19,808 nucleotides of DNA from Planctomycetia bacterium (lineage in GTDB: Bacteria > Planctomycetota > UBA1135 > GCA-002686595). A model generated the notes under the pieces. The model was not told the DNA's origin, ran no database searches, and saw only the letters and a list, made by a program, of their open reading frames with translations. Position 1 is the stretch's first letter. The number at the start of each line of letters is the position of its first letter. The translations under genes were made by a program, and so were the position numbers. Positions 6,657 to 14,928 of this stretch are shown here, piece after piece. Location: contig SXKQ01000047.1 in NCBI GenBank assembly GCA_005778045.1, positions 1 through 19,808 of the forward strand. The letters run 5' to 3'.

Positions 6657-7886
6657 ATGCCGACGTGGAAGCGCACCTTCGCCGCCGTGTGGCTGGCGAA
6701 CACGGTCACCGCGATCGGGATGATGGCGTTCCTGCCGTTCTTCCCGAGCCAGCTCGAGCACCTCGGCCTCACTGACTGCGACGAGATCGCGACTTGGGCG
6801 GGAGTCCTGTACGGCGCGGCGCCCTTGTTCGCGGCGCTCTCGAGTCCCCTGTGGGGCGCGCTCGGCGACCGGGTCGGGCGGCGCGTGATGATCTTGCGCT
6901 CGATGCTCGCGATCACGCTCTTCGTGGGCGCCATGAGTTTCGCCACGACTCCGTGGGAACTGCTCGCGCTGCGCATCGCGCAGGGCCTCTTCTCAGGCTT
7001 CGTCGCGCCCAGCATCACGCTGGTCAGCGTGCAGGCCCCGGCCGAGGCGCAGTCGCGCGTCAGCGGCTGGCTCCAGACCTCCATGGTGCTCGGCGCGATC
7101 CTCGGCCCGCTGGCGGGGGAGCTGCTGCGCGCAGAGTTCGGAATCGACGAGGTGTACCTCGCCGTCGCGGTGCTCTCGCTGGCCTCGGCCCTGCTCGTGC
7201 TGGCCTTCGCCCACGAGGATGCGAGCTCGCGCCGCAGCGATGGCCAGCGACTCGCACCGCTCGGCGCGCTCCAGACACTCCTGCGCGACGTCGGCGAGCT
7301 GCGCGGCAACGCGGCCCTGCGCGCCTCGATCCTGCTGCTCTTCTGCCTGCAGTTCGGCATGGGAGCGACCAACCCGCTGCTCGAGCTGCACGTGCGCGAT
7401 GTCGAGTCGTGGCTCGGCTGGTTGGAGCCGAGCACGGCGGCGCTGTTCTTTGCCATGTCGGCCGCCAACCTCGTCGCGATGCCGCTCTGGGGCCGCCTCG
7501 GGGACCGCCGTGGCGCCTACCCGACCCTGCGGACCTGCTCGATCCTGTGCGCCGCGGCCCTCGTGGCCCAAGGACTCGCGCCGAGCTACGAATTCCTGCT
7601 GCTCGCGCGCGTGCTGTTCGGGGCCGCCATGGCCGGCTCGGCCCCGCTCGCCTTCGGCGTGGCCGCGGCGGAGTCCTCGGCCTCCCAGCGCGGCGGGGCG
7701 ATCGGGGTCGTGTTCGCGGCCCGGGCCTTCGCCATCGCGGTCGCGTCGATGTGCGGCGGGGCCTTGAGCGTGCTGGTCGGGGTGCGCGGCCTGTTCCTCG
7801 GCTCTGCGGCCCTCCTGTCCCTGTCCCTGCTCTTCCTGCGGGCTCCGCGCCGGGGGAGCCCCGGGGGAGTTATCCACAATAAGTAG
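6657..7886 (+). CDS. Major facilitator superfamily transporter, drug-exporter-like
   Basis: This 409-aa inner-membrane protein has about 12 hydrophobic segments in two halves. The MFS motif A is clear after TM2 (GALGDRVGRRVMILRS), and its counterpart is in the second half (GRLGDRRGAYPTLRT). The loop between the halves is polar (EDASSRRSDGQR). General appearance is that of the H+-coupled multidrug efflux branch (MdtG/Bmr/TetA-like), but the substrate cannot be read from the sequence. The ATG at 6657 starts right before TM1 (FAAVWLANTVTAIGMMAFLPFF). It lies 39 bp after the HD-GYP gene with no visible Shine-Dalgarno. The last codons (VIHNK) happen to contain a DnaA-box-like TTATCCACA. Confidence 0.9.
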   Translation: MPTWKRTFAAVWLANTVTAIGMMAFLPFFPSQLEHLGLTDCDEIATWAGVLYGAAPLFAALSSPLWGALGDRVGRRVMILRSMLAITLFVGAMSFATTPWELLALRIAQGLFSGFVAPSITLVSVQAPAEAQSRVSGWLQTSMVLGAILGPLAGELLRAEFGIDEVYLAVAVLSLASALLVLAFAHEDASSRRSDGQRLAPLGALQTLLRDVGELRGNAALRASILLLFCLQFGMGATNPLLELHVRDVESWLGWLEPSTAALFFAMSAANLVAMPLWGRLGDRRGAYPTLRTCSILCAAALVAQGLAPSYEFLLLARVLFGAAMAGSAPLAFGVAAAESSASQRGGAIGVVFAARAFAIAVASMCGGALSVLVGVRGLFLGSAALLSLSLLFLRAPRRGSPGGVIHNK

Positions 7887-7893
7887 GGTGGGG

Positions 7894-7921
7894 TGGACAG
7901 AATGGGCCCTAGGGATAGGAT
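7894..7921 (+). promoter_or_regulatory. Possible sigma70-type promoter of the P-loop NTPase gene
   Basis: TGGACA (7894-7899) and TAGGAT (7916-7921) are separated by 16 bp and lie 24 bp before the ATG of the next gene. The match to consensus is only moderate. Confidence 0.35.
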
Positions 7922-7945
7922 CTCGCCGCCTCTGGAGGAAGCCCC

Positions 7946-8608
7946 ATGCAGCGCCCGCTCCGCATCTACTTCGTCGGTGCCCATTCGACCGGAAAGACCA
8001 CGCTCGCCCGCTGGGTCCGAGACCAGTACGGCCTGCCGATGATCTCGGAGGTCGCGCGCGGCGTCCTGGCCGAGATGGAGGAACACCTCGACGTGATGCG
8101 CTCGCGGCTGGATGTCGTCGACCGCTACCAGACCGAGGTCTTTGAGCGCCAGATCACGGCCGAGTCCCAGCAGGTGGGCTCGTTCGTGTCCGACCGTGCC
8201 TTCTGCAACCTCGCCTACGCCGCGCAGCACGCCCGCGTGCTCAACAAGCTCGCCACGGACCCGCGGCTCGCCAGCTACATGGAATCGGTCAAGGACGGGC
8301 TGGTGTTCTTCCTGCGCCCGCACCGCGAGCTGCTCGCGGAGGACGGCGTGCGCGCGGGCGTCGCTTGGGAAGAGGTGCTGCGCATCGACGGCATGGTCAA
8401 GCTGATGCTCGAGATGTTCGCCATCCCGTACATCCCGGTCGACTGCCTGCCGATGCAAGAGCGCGTGCGGCTGCTCGAGCGCGTGTTCTCGCTGGCCGGG
8501 CTCGAGTCGGCGCGCGGAGAGATCGTCCCGCACGACGCAGCGGCTCTCCGACGCCTGCGCGAGTCGAACGGCAACGGCGCACGCCACGAGCCGAGCCGCA
8601 GCCACTAG
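7946..8608 (+). CDS. P-loop NTPase, AAA_28 / NadR-like kinase family
   Basis: This 220-aa protein opens with a beta strand and a Walker A motif, GAHSTGKTT (residues 11-19). It continues with a SEVARG segment like the PEYAR segment of the ribosylnicotinamide kinase domain of NadR, and a SDRAFCNLAYA segment typical of the nucleoside/nucleotide kinase-like lid region. The whole is about the size of the kinase domain alone, with no nucleotidyltransferase domain or HTH. A strong ribosome binding site (GGAGGAA at 7933-7939) sits 6 bp before the ATG. Plausible roles are phosphorylation of a nucleoside or related small molecule, but no substrate can be assigned. The last 20 residues are polar and probably disordered. 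It appears to be a single-gene unit between the MFS and DUF481 genes. Confidence 0.85.
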   Translation: MQRPLRIYFVGAHSTGKTTLARWVRDQYGLPMISEVARGVLAEMEEHLDVMRSRLDVVDRYQTEVFERQITAESQQVGSFVSDRAFCNLAYAAQHARVLNKLATDPRLASYMESVKDGLVFFLRPHRELLAEDGVRAGVAWEEVLRIDGMVKLMLEMFAIPYIPVDCLPMQERVRLLERVFSLAGLESARGEIVPHDAAALRRLRESNGNGARHEPSRSH

Positions 8609-8642
8609 CGGACCATGCGCCCCCTGCATCGTCGACGCGGCC

Positions 8643-8672
8643 TTGACGCGTCCCCCGTGACGATGCTATTGC
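8643..8672 (+). promoter_or_regulatory. Possible promoter of the DUF481 outer-membrane gene
   Basis: TTGACG (8643-8648) is followed 18 bp later by TATTGC (8667-8672), or 17 bp later by CTATTG. This gives a leader of about 65 nt before the ATG at 8745. The -35 is good, the -10 is weak. Confidence 0.4.
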
Positions 8673-8744
8673 CTTCTCGCGCCTCGCGGCAGCGCCCGGC
8701 GCGCCGTGTATTTCCCTGCGTTCTAACCCGGAAGATCCCAATCC

Positions 8745-9530
8745 ATGTTCCAGCCGCTGGTTCACTTCGCCCTGCTCGCCACCGCCCACGCCGCCGAGGC
8801 CGGGCCCGCTACAGAGTTCGGGTTCCTCCGCGCTCCGCTCGCTCAGGACACTGCTGCGGCTCCCGCGCCCGCATGGACGGGCAACATCTCGGCCGGCTTC
8901 GTGATGACGGACGGCAACTCGGAGATGCGTCAGGCCAACGCCAGCGCCGACGCCACGCTCAAGCGCGAGAAGGACGCCTTCACGCTCGGCTTCCTGTGGA
9001 TCTATGCCGAGAATAACAACGTCGGCAGCGACTGGGTGCTCACCGACCGCAAGACCTTCGGTCGCGGCAAGTACGACTACTTCTTCGCCGAAAAGACCTA
9101 TGCCTACGGATTGGCAACCGCGGAAAACGACCTGCTGCAGGGCATCAGCCTGCGCTGGAACGCGGGCGCCGGAATCGGTCACCAGTACCTCGACACCGAC
9201 ACCTGGAAGTTCGCGGTCGAGGCCGGTCTCGCCTACATCGACACCGACTACAGGAGCGCGACGGACACCGACGACCTGACGGTGCGCGGCTCGACCAACA
9301 CGGCCTACAAGGCGAGCGACACCTGGAGCTTCGCTCACATCCTCGAGGCTTACCCCTCGGTCGAGGACAGCGAAGACGTGTACGGCCGCTCGCAGTTCAC
9401 CGCGGACGTCAAGCTGAGCGAGAACATGCTGGCTTCGTTCAAGTGGGTGCTCGACTACGACAACACGCCGGTCCCCACCAACGACCGCGTCGACAACCGC
9501 TACCTACTCTCAGTCGGCTGGAAGTTCTAG
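8745..9530 (+). CDS. DUF481 (YdiY-like) outer-membrane beta-barrel protein
   Basis: This 261-aa protein has a short hydrophobic N-terminus with a likely signal-peptidase site around AHAAEA, then an Ala/Pro linker. The barrel starts with WTGNISAGFVMTDGNSEMRQANASADA, the hallmark opening of DUF481 proteins (gain of 'TxGNS' followed by alternating strands). Regular amphipathic strands follow (FTLGFLWIYAENN, YAYGLATAENDLLQ, KFAVEAGLAYIDTDY, LLSVGWKF). The C-terminal Phe is the usual outer-membrane barrel sorting signal. The family includes E. coli YdiY, described as salt-inducible and of unknown function. It lies just before mscL, with a gap of 18 bp, so the two may be co-transcribed as an osmotic or envelope-stress pair; this is inference. 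Confidence 0.9.
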   Translation: MFQPLVHFALLATAHAAEAGPATEFGFLRAPLAQDTAAAPAPAWTGNISAGFVMTDGNSEMRQANASADATLKREKDAFTLGFLWIYAENNNVGSDWVLTDRKTFGRGKYDYFFAEKTYAYGLATAENDLLQGISLRWNAGAGIGHQYLDTDTWKFAVEAGLAYIDTDYRSATDTDDLTVRGSTNTAYKASDTWSFAHILEAYPSVEDSEDVYGRSQFTADVKLSENMLASFKWVLDYDNTPVPTNDRVDNRYLLSVGWKF

Positions 9531-9548
9531 GAACCCGGAGTTCATCCC

Positions 9549-9902
9549 ATGACAATGATGCAGGAATTCCGCGACTTCGCGGTCAAGGGTAACGCAATCG
9601 ACCTCGCGGTCGGCGTGGTGATCGGCGCAGCTTTCGGCAAGATCGTTAACTCGATCGTCAACGACATGCTGATGCCGATCGTCGGCCTGCTTTCGGGCGG
9701 CGTCGACTTCAAGGGCCGCTTCATCGCCCTCGACGGCGGGGACTACGACAGCTTCGAGAAGGCCGTGGAGGCGCGCGCGCCGGTGCTGGGCTACGGCAAC
9801 CTGCTGCAGTCGATGCTCGAGTTCGTGATCGTGGCCTTCGCCATCTTCCTGATGGTGCGCTCGATCAACCGCATGCGCGCTGCGGGCGAAGCCAAGAAGT
9901 AG
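9549..9902 (+). CDS. mscL: Large-conductance mechanosensitive channel MscL, short C-terminus
   Basis: This 117-aa inner-membrane protein matches MscL strongly: MTMMQEFRDFAVKGNAIDLA, then GVVIGAAFGKIVNSIVNDML in TM1 (about residues 16-45), and FVIVAFAIFLMVRSINRM in TM2 (about 83-106). MscL forms a homopentameric pore that opens under membrane tension to release solutes in hypo-osmotic shock. The loop between the TMs is of ordinary length. The protein ends about 8 residues after the conserved RSINRMR segment, so the C-terminal amphipathic helix that forms the cytoplasmic bundle in E. coli MscL (136 aa) is missing. The stop TAG at 9900-9902 follows Ala-Lys-Lys, and no continuation appears in another frame. 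A GGAG at 9537-9540 may serve as ribosome binding site. The ATG at 9549 matches the family's N-terminus. Confidence 0.96.
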   Translation: MTMMQEFRDFAVKGNAIDLAVGVVIGAAFGKIVNSIVNDMLMPIVGLLSGGVDFKGRFIALDGGDYDSFEKAVEARAPVLGYGNLLQSMLEFVIVAFAIFLMVRSINRMRAAGEAKK

Positions 9903-9923
9903 CGCGCGAGCGCGTTCCAAATC

Positions 9924-9957
9924 GCGGGGGCGTGCGGCTCGTGCCACGCGCCCCCGC
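9924..9957. terminator. Strong hairpin between convergent genes, probable bidirectional terminator
   Basis: GCGGGGG (9924-9930) pairs with CCCCCGC (9951-9957), and the next four bases CGTG (9931-9934) pair with CACG (9945-9948) after a 2-nt bulge. It lies between mscL (+) and the converging DUF6687-like gene (-). There is no U-tract on either strand. Confidence 0.55.
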
Positions 9958-9971
9958 GGCGCTTTCAGGCG

Positions 9972-11006
9972 CTACTGCGGCAGGGCCGCGACGAGGGCGT
10001 TGCGCTGGGCCTCGGCGAGCACGCGTCGCAGGGTCGCGGCCGGGATCCGGCTGGGGCGCAGCGCCGTGTTGTGCTCGGCGAAGAGCTCGAGCTCGCGCGT
10101 GCCAAACCACAGTTCGGGCGAGGGAGACTTCGAGGGCTGTGCGCGCCACGCGCACGCGTCGTCCGCGGAACTGCCCTCGAGCCGGTCGAGTTCGCGCGCG
10201 ACGGCCCCGAGATCGGGGCGCGGCAGCGACTGTCGGCTCTCGAGGTCGAACCAGGACAGGGTGTTGATCGCGAAGCGCGCCAGCGTGCCCGCCGGGGTCT
10301 CCTGCAGGAACAGCGCGCGATCGAGCACGGTCGAGCCGAACAGCGCGTGGCGTCCGGGAGCGCCCGCCGCGAACTGGCTGGGCTTTGCTGTCCACACGGT
10401 CCAGTCGAGGTGCACGAGGTCGTCGCGCAGGCACAGCGCGAGCTCCGCGCGCTCCGCACTCGCGCGCGCGACGCGCTCGCCCCACAGGGCGCGCCAGGGC
10501 TCGATGTCGCCGGTCAGCAGCGTCGGCAGGAGCTCGATGAGCCGCTCGGTCGCGAGCTGGTGGCGCGCGAGCGAGTCGCGACCGGAAAGCTCGGGGGCGA
10601 TGGGGGAACGCACAGGATCCGCGTAGGCCGCGACGATCGCGTCGATGGCGAGCGCGCGCGCGCTGGGAAAGGCGAACATGTCGCCGGCGCGCGCGGTGTC
10701 GAGCAGCTCGCGCTCGAGCTCCAGCGCGCGGGCGGGATGGCGCACGGCGAACAGTGCGCACAATCCGTCCGTGTCGTAATGGTTGTTCGCGATCGCCACG
10801 CAGCCGCGCGCGAGTTCGGTGCGCCGCTCGGGCGCCAGCCTCGCGAAGGCGAGCGCCGAACCGGTCGAGAGGTCGTGGCGCAGTTCCGGCGGCGTGCGGT
10901 TGCCCGGCCAGTGACTCAGGTTGAGCCCCGGCGAGTCGAAGGTGCCGTCGACAGCGATCACGGGCTCACGTGGCGCCTCGCGCACCATACGGATCGGAAG
11001 TTCCAT
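9972..11006 (-). CDS. DUF6687-like protein of unknown function
   Basis: This 344-aa protein has the landmarks I associate with the DUF6687 family: an AVDGT segment near residue 20, LNLSHWPGNRTPPEL, LRHDLSTGSALAF, and a conserved NNHYDTDGLCALFAVRHP near 75-90. The HWPG and NHYDTDG motifs have the look of a conserved active site with possible metal ligands (His and Asp), but no reaction is known to me. The C-terminal half (about residues 200-344) is less family-like and contains a WFGTRELELFAEHN segment. There is no signal peptide or membrane segment, so it is likely cytoplasmic. The ATG at 11006 is 28 bp after the stop of the upstream TPR gene, so it is probably the last gene of a three-gene operon. 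The family name is from memory. Confidence 0.65.
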   Translation of the reverse strand: MELPIRMVREAPREPVIAVDGTFDSPGLNLSHWPGNRTPPELRHDLSTGSALAFARLAPERRTELARGCVAIANNHYDTDGLCALFAVRHPARALELERELLDTARAGDMFAFPSARALAIDAIVAAYADPVRSPIAPELSGRDSLARHQLATERLIELLPTLLTGDIEPWRALWGERVARASAERAELALCLRDDLVHLDWTVWTAKPSQFAAGAPGRHALFGSTVLDRALFLQETPAGTLARFAINTLSWFDLESRQSLPRPDLGAVARELDRLEGSSADDACAWRAQPSKSPSPELWFGTRELELFAEHNTALRPSRIPAATLRRVLAEAQRNALVAALPQ

Positions 11007-11034
11007 GGCTGGCGAGCGCGTGCCTCGGCGGCGC

Positions 11035-12726
11035 TCAGCGCACCGCGTTGGGGTCGAGGTCCGGCTGCTGCTGCACGAGCTCCTGCCACTTCTTGAGCCG
11101 GCGCAGGTTGTCTGCCGAGTCGCGCTTGGCGATCTCGATCACGGCGCGGTCGTCGGCCGAGAGGTCCGTGCGGGCGAGCTCCTCGAGCGCGCGCGCGTTG
11201 GACTGCCTGTACATCTCCTCGACGCGGTCGTACTCGCGCTTGAGGTAGTAGTGCAGCATGACCGCCGTGTCGTTGATGACGTTGGGGTCCTTGGGGTTGA
11301 GCTCGAGCGCGCGCTCGTAGGCCGCGTACGAGCGGGCCCACAGGTCCGCGAGCACTTCCGGGTCGGGCTTCGCGCCGCGCTTCATGCGCAGGGCATCGCC
11401 CTGGTCGCGCAAGAACAGGCCGAGGTTGTTCCAGTGGCGCGAGACGTCGGGCTCGAGGCGCGTGAAGAGATCGCAGATCATGGCCGCATCCTCGTTGCGC
11501 ACCGCGCCCTTTTGCTTCTCCGGATCCGCGCACCACGCCACGAGCCCGTTGAGCACGCCCGTGTTGCGCCCGAGATCGCCGGCGATCGTCTGCACGAGAC
11601 CTTCGGGGTCCGCGCGACGGAAGCTGTAGAGCGCCTCGATCGCCTCGGCGTAGCGCTGCTGCGAGAACGCCGCGCGGTAGACGTAGTACCACGAGTTCGC
11701 GAAGGCCGGCCACAGGCGCACGGCGTTGCGGAACGAGGCCTCGCACTCGGGCCACTTGGCGTTCTCGAACTGCGCATAGCCCGTCCACCACGAGGCCGTC
11801 GCGTTGCGCGCGTCGTTCTCGCCGGCGCGCGTCGAGAAGCGCTTGCTGCCGTCCTCGCACATGGCGAGGAACGCGCTCGAGCCGAGCACGTTGTAGGCCT
11901 GCGGGAAGTTGACGCGCGAGGGGTCCCAGCCCACCGCGGAGGCGAAGCTCGCCGTGGCGGCCGCGAGGTCCTGCTTCCAGCCGTGCAGGTTGCCGACCTG
12001 CACGTGCACCTCGGCGAGCAGCGACTGACGCGGCACCTCGGTGGGCGTGCCGAGCAGCGTCACGGCCTTCTCGAAGGCCGCGTACGTGGACTTCCACAGC
12101 GCGTCCTTCGCCGCCGCGTCCTGCTCGGCGACGTAGCCCGAGAACAGGATCCGCCCCTGGATCACGAAGGCGTCGGGGTTCTGGCGGTCGAAGGCGAGGG
12201 CCTTCTCGGCGGCCTCGCGACCGGCCTCGAGATCCTGGCAGTACCAGGCCGCTTCGGCGAGCGCGGTCCAGGCGTCTTGGAAGCGCGCCGCGTCCGTCTT
12301 GAGGGCCTGCTTCAGGCTGCGCGCTGCATCCTCGAACTGGCCTTGCGTGTACTGCCCGGCTCGATTGTTGGCGACCGCATCCTTCGCCTGCCCGAGGAAC
12401 GCCATGCCGAACAAGTAGTCGATCAGGCCGGCGGGCGCCTTCTGTTCCTTGAGCTCCTCGATGGCTCCGAGTGCGTCGTCGAAGCGCAAGCTCGCGATCC
12501 AGCCGCGCGTCTGCCAAACGCGCGTCTTCGGGCCCGGCTCCGCCTCGCACGCGGCGTCAAACTCGGCCTGCGCCTCGGCCAGCTTGCCTTGCGCGAGCAG
12601 CGCCCGGCCCTTCTCGATGCGGGCGTCAGCGCTCTCCTGTGAGCTGGCGTAGGAAGTTTGGGCCTCGGCGGCGCGAAGCATGGCCGAAGGGATCAGCAGC
12701 AGCGGCAGCAGCAAGGTCGATTTCAT
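11035..12726 (-). CDS. Exported TPR-repeat protein
   Basis: This 563-aa protein begins with a clear Sec signal peptide (MKSTLLLPLLLIPSAML, likely cleavage after AEA near residue 22). The rest is almost all alpha-helical with TPR-like repeats: ALLAQGKLAEAQAEFDAACEAEPG near residue 40, AFDRQNPDAFVIQGRILFSG near 175, and YAAYERALELNPKDPNVIND near 475 are the clearest. TPR proteins act as protein-binding scaffolds; no enzymatic domain is visible. The protein is expected in the periplasm, and I see no lipobox. The start ATG (12726) is 15 bp downstream of the stop of the larger TPR lipoprotein, indicating co-transcription. The specific role is unknown. Confidence 0.85.
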   Translation of the reverse strand: MKSTLLLPLLLIPSAMLRAAEAQTSYASSQESADARIEKGRALLAQGKLAEAQAEFDAACEAEPGPKTRVWQTRGWIASLRFDDALGAIEELKEQKAPAGLIDYLFGMAFLGQAKDAVANNRAGQYTQGQFEDAARSLKQALKTDAARFQDAWTALAEAAWYCQDLEAGREAAEKALAFDRQNPDAFVIQGRILFSGYVAEQDAAAKDALWKSTYAAFEKAVTLLGTPTEVPRQSLLAEVHVQVGNLHGWKQDLAAATASFASAVGWDPSRVNFPQAYNVLGSSAFLAMCEDGSKRFSTRAGENDARNATASWWTGYAQFENAKWPECEASFRNAVRLWPAFANSWYYVYRAAFSQQRYAEAIEALYSFRRADPEGLVQTIAGDLGRNTGVLNGLVAWCADPEKQKGAVRNEDAAMICDLFTRLEPDVSRHWNNLGLFLRDQGDALRMKRGAKPDPEVLADLWARSYAAYERALELNPKDPNVINDTAVMLHYYLKREYDRVEEMYRQSNARALEELARTDLSADDRAVIEIAKRDSADNLRRLKKWQELVQQQPDLDPNAVR

Positions 12727-12741
12727 GGGAGCTTTCAGAAA

Positions 12742-14700
12742 CTAGTCGCGAGGGGAAAGCGCCAGCCTGCAGCGTGGCACGTAGACATCTCGTACGGCAG
12801 GGCGCGCGCCGGGGCCGATGGCGAGCGCGCGCTCGAAATAGCCGAGAGCTCGGCGGGGGTCACGCACGACGTCTCGTTCGAGGTAGTAGACCCCCATGTA
12901 CTCGTGGGCGTCGCCCCACGCCTGCAGCAACTGAGTCCTGGTGGTCTCATCGAGGCCCGGGTCCGCAAGCTGGCGTTCGCCGACCTGAATGGCCGCGTTG
13001 AGCAACCCGCGCGCAACTTCGAAGTCGATGTGCAGGTACTCGATGGCGATCAGCGCCGCGTCCGCCATGGCGCGCACGTGCGTGGGCGCGAGGCGGCTCG
13101 CGTCGAGCAGGCTGCGGTAGGCGTTCTCGAACTGCTTGCCCGCGCGCTTGCGCTGCTCCTCGGCGCGGATGCGGAACTCCGTCTGCAGGCGCGGACCGAT
13201 CGGGATCGTCGCGTCGATGCCGGTGCGCTCGCGCAGGGCGAGCAGGCGCCGCGGCTCGCGGATGCGGCCTTCGGCGGCGATCGCCAATTCCTCGGCCTCC
13301 GCATGGGAGCGCTCGGCGACCGCGCGGTACAGCCGACCGGCCTCGAGCGCCCACGTCGCCTCGTCCGGTTCGTAGCGGTGCAGCTCATAGGCGAGCTGGG
13401 CCGCGTCGGCCAGCGAGCCGCGGCGCTCGTATTCCGCGGACAGGGCCGCGAGGCCCGCGACACCGGAGCGCAGCAGCGGCGGGCGCCCGATCGACATGGC
13501 GCCGCGCTCGAGCTTCTCCATCGAGCGGAAGCTCTCCGCCGCACCGGGTAAGTCGCCCTGCTCCAGCCGCGCCCAGCCGATGCCCGCGCGGCAGGCCGCC
13601 TCGTTGCGCAGGCAGTCCGCGCGCAGGCTCGCATCGAGCGTGCGCACCATGGCGAACTCGCCCTCCGCGATGCGCAGCGCCGCGCAGCGCTCGGCCGGCG
13701 CAAGTCCGGTGTCCTCGAGCCGTTCGAGTGCCGGAACCCACCAGACGGCGACACGCGCGGCCGCGTGCGCGCGCGCGCGCTCGAAGGCCGCGACCACTTC
13801 GGAGCCACTTCCGCGCAGCCGCGCCACGCGCGCGAGCTCCTGCGGCAGGTCCGCATTTAGCGGGTTGCGCTCGAAGGCGCGCTCGAGAGCGGACTGCGCG
13901 GCTGCGAGCTTGCCGCGCGCTTCCTCGACGCGCGCGAGACGCTTCCACGCCCAGTCCTCCGAGGGCAGCGCCGTCACGCAGGCCGCGAGCGCGGCCGCGG
14001 TTTCTTCCCGCAGGTCGTTCGTGGCGCTCGCGCTGGCCTCGGCGACATCGAGGGCGCTGGCAAAGGCGAGCGCGAGAGTGCGCTCGGGCGGCTCCGCGAC
14101 CAGCGGCCGCGCCTGCGCGAGCGCCGTGCGCGCGAGACGTGCGTACTCCAGCGCCTCGCTGGTCTGCCGCAGCTCATGGGCAGCTCGGCAGCCTCCGAGC
14201 CACGACTCGGCGTCGGTGCCGGCGCGCAGGAAGCTCAGGCGAGCTTCGTCGATGCGCTCGCGGATCCCGTGCGCGATCCCGACGCGCAGGTTGGCTTCGG
14301 CATGGACGAGCAGCACTCGCGGCTCTCCCGGAGCCACGGACAGGGCCTGCGCGGCGACGGCGAGCGCTTCCTCGTTGCGACCCTTGGCGAGCAGGTCGCG
14401 AGCTTCCGCCACTCGCGGCACCGTCAACAGGTCGTCGAGCAGGGCGCGCGCGCCGGCGAAGTCTCCGCGCTCGATGGCCTCGCTGGCTAGGCGCGCGAAG
14501 CGCTGGGACTCGGTCCTCGCGGGCGTCGGCTCGCTTGCGGGCGTCGGCGCGGGGGCTGTAGGGGCCGCGGGCTCCGTCCCGGAGGAAGGCGGGGCGCTCG
14601 GCGCGGACTCCGGCTCGCGCGCGCTCGGCTGGAGCGACCGCGTCGGCCCTGCGCAGGCCACGGCCACGGCAGCCAGGAGGGAGCAGGTGAGGGAGCGCAT
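12742..14700 (-). CDS. TPR-like repeat lipoprotein
   Basis: This 652-aa protein starts MRSLTCSLLAAVAVACAG, a signal with a probable lipobox ending at Cys 16 (A at -3, so slightly atypical). A Pro/Ala/Ser/Glu-rich linker of about 45 residues follows. The remainder is alpha-helical with degenerate TPR-like units such as AIERGDFAGARALLDDL, RLEQGDLPGAAESFRSME and RRALGYFERALAIGPGARP near the C-terminus. The frame stays open far upstream to 15636, but nothing before 14700 looks like protein. It is the first gene of the - strand operon and is divergent from the 1018-aa lipoprotein gene on the + strand. A membrane-anchored TPR scaffold of the envelope is a fair guess. Confidence 0.82.
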   Translation of the reverse strand: MRSLTCSLLAAVAVACAGPTRSLQPSAREPESAPSAPPSSGTEPAAPTAPAPTPASEPTPARTESQRFARLASEAIERGDFAGARALLDDLLTVPRVAEARDLLAKGRNEEALAVAAQALSVAPGEPRVLLVHAEANLRVGIAHGIRERIDEARLSFLRAGTDAESWLGGCRAAHELRQTSEALEYARLARTALAQARPLVAEPPERTLALAFASALDVAEASASATNDLREETAAALAACVTALPSEDWAWKRLARVEEARGKLAAAQSALERAFERNPLNADLPQELARVARLRGSGSEVVAAFERARAHAAARVAVWWVPALERLEDTGLAPAERCAALRIAEGEFAMVRTLDASLRADCLRNEAACRAGIGWARLEQGDLPGAAESFRSMEKLERGAMSIGRPPLLRSGVAGLAALSAEYERRGSLADAAQLAYELHRYEPDEATWALEAGRLYRAVAERSHAEAEELAIAAEGRIREPRRLLALRERTGIDATIPIGPRLQTEFRIRAEEQRKRAGKQFENAYRSLLDASRLAPTHVRAMADAALIAIEYLHIDFEVARGLLNAAIQVGERQLADPGLDETTRTQLLQAWGDAHEYMGVYYLERDVVRDPRRALGYFERALAIGPGARPAVRDVYVPRCRLALSPRD

Positions 14701-14928
14701 CGAGTGGGCGGAGGGCGGAGGTTCCTCAGGGCGCACGCGGCGACCGTGCGAAGCAGCGGGAGTGTAGTTCAGCGCGGGCCGGGGTACCACTTGCGCCGGG
14801 CCGTCGGGAATTGCCCGCCGGCGCTTCTCTCGGCTCTCTCGCGCGGGGAAGATAGAAAGTGCTCGGTCGTCCCTCTCCATCGGTGCCCGAACCGCCCGCC
14901 TCGTCCGCTTCGCAAGCTCGCTCCCACG
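14701..14928. promoter_or_regulatory. Divergent intergenic region
   Basis: This 228-bp gap separates two genes transcribed outward and must hold both promoters. I see a -10-like TAGAAA (14853-14858) on the + strand and a -10-like TACACT on the - strand (complement of 14761-14766), but neither has a convincing -35 at the right distance. No operator-like inverted repeat stands out. Confidence 0.35.

Noticed and set aside
7870..7878. Perfect DnaA-box-like TTATCCACA at the end of the MFS gene
   Set aside because: It is a single copy inside a coding sequence, with no second box, AT-rich region or dnaA/dnaN nearby, so it does not support an origin.
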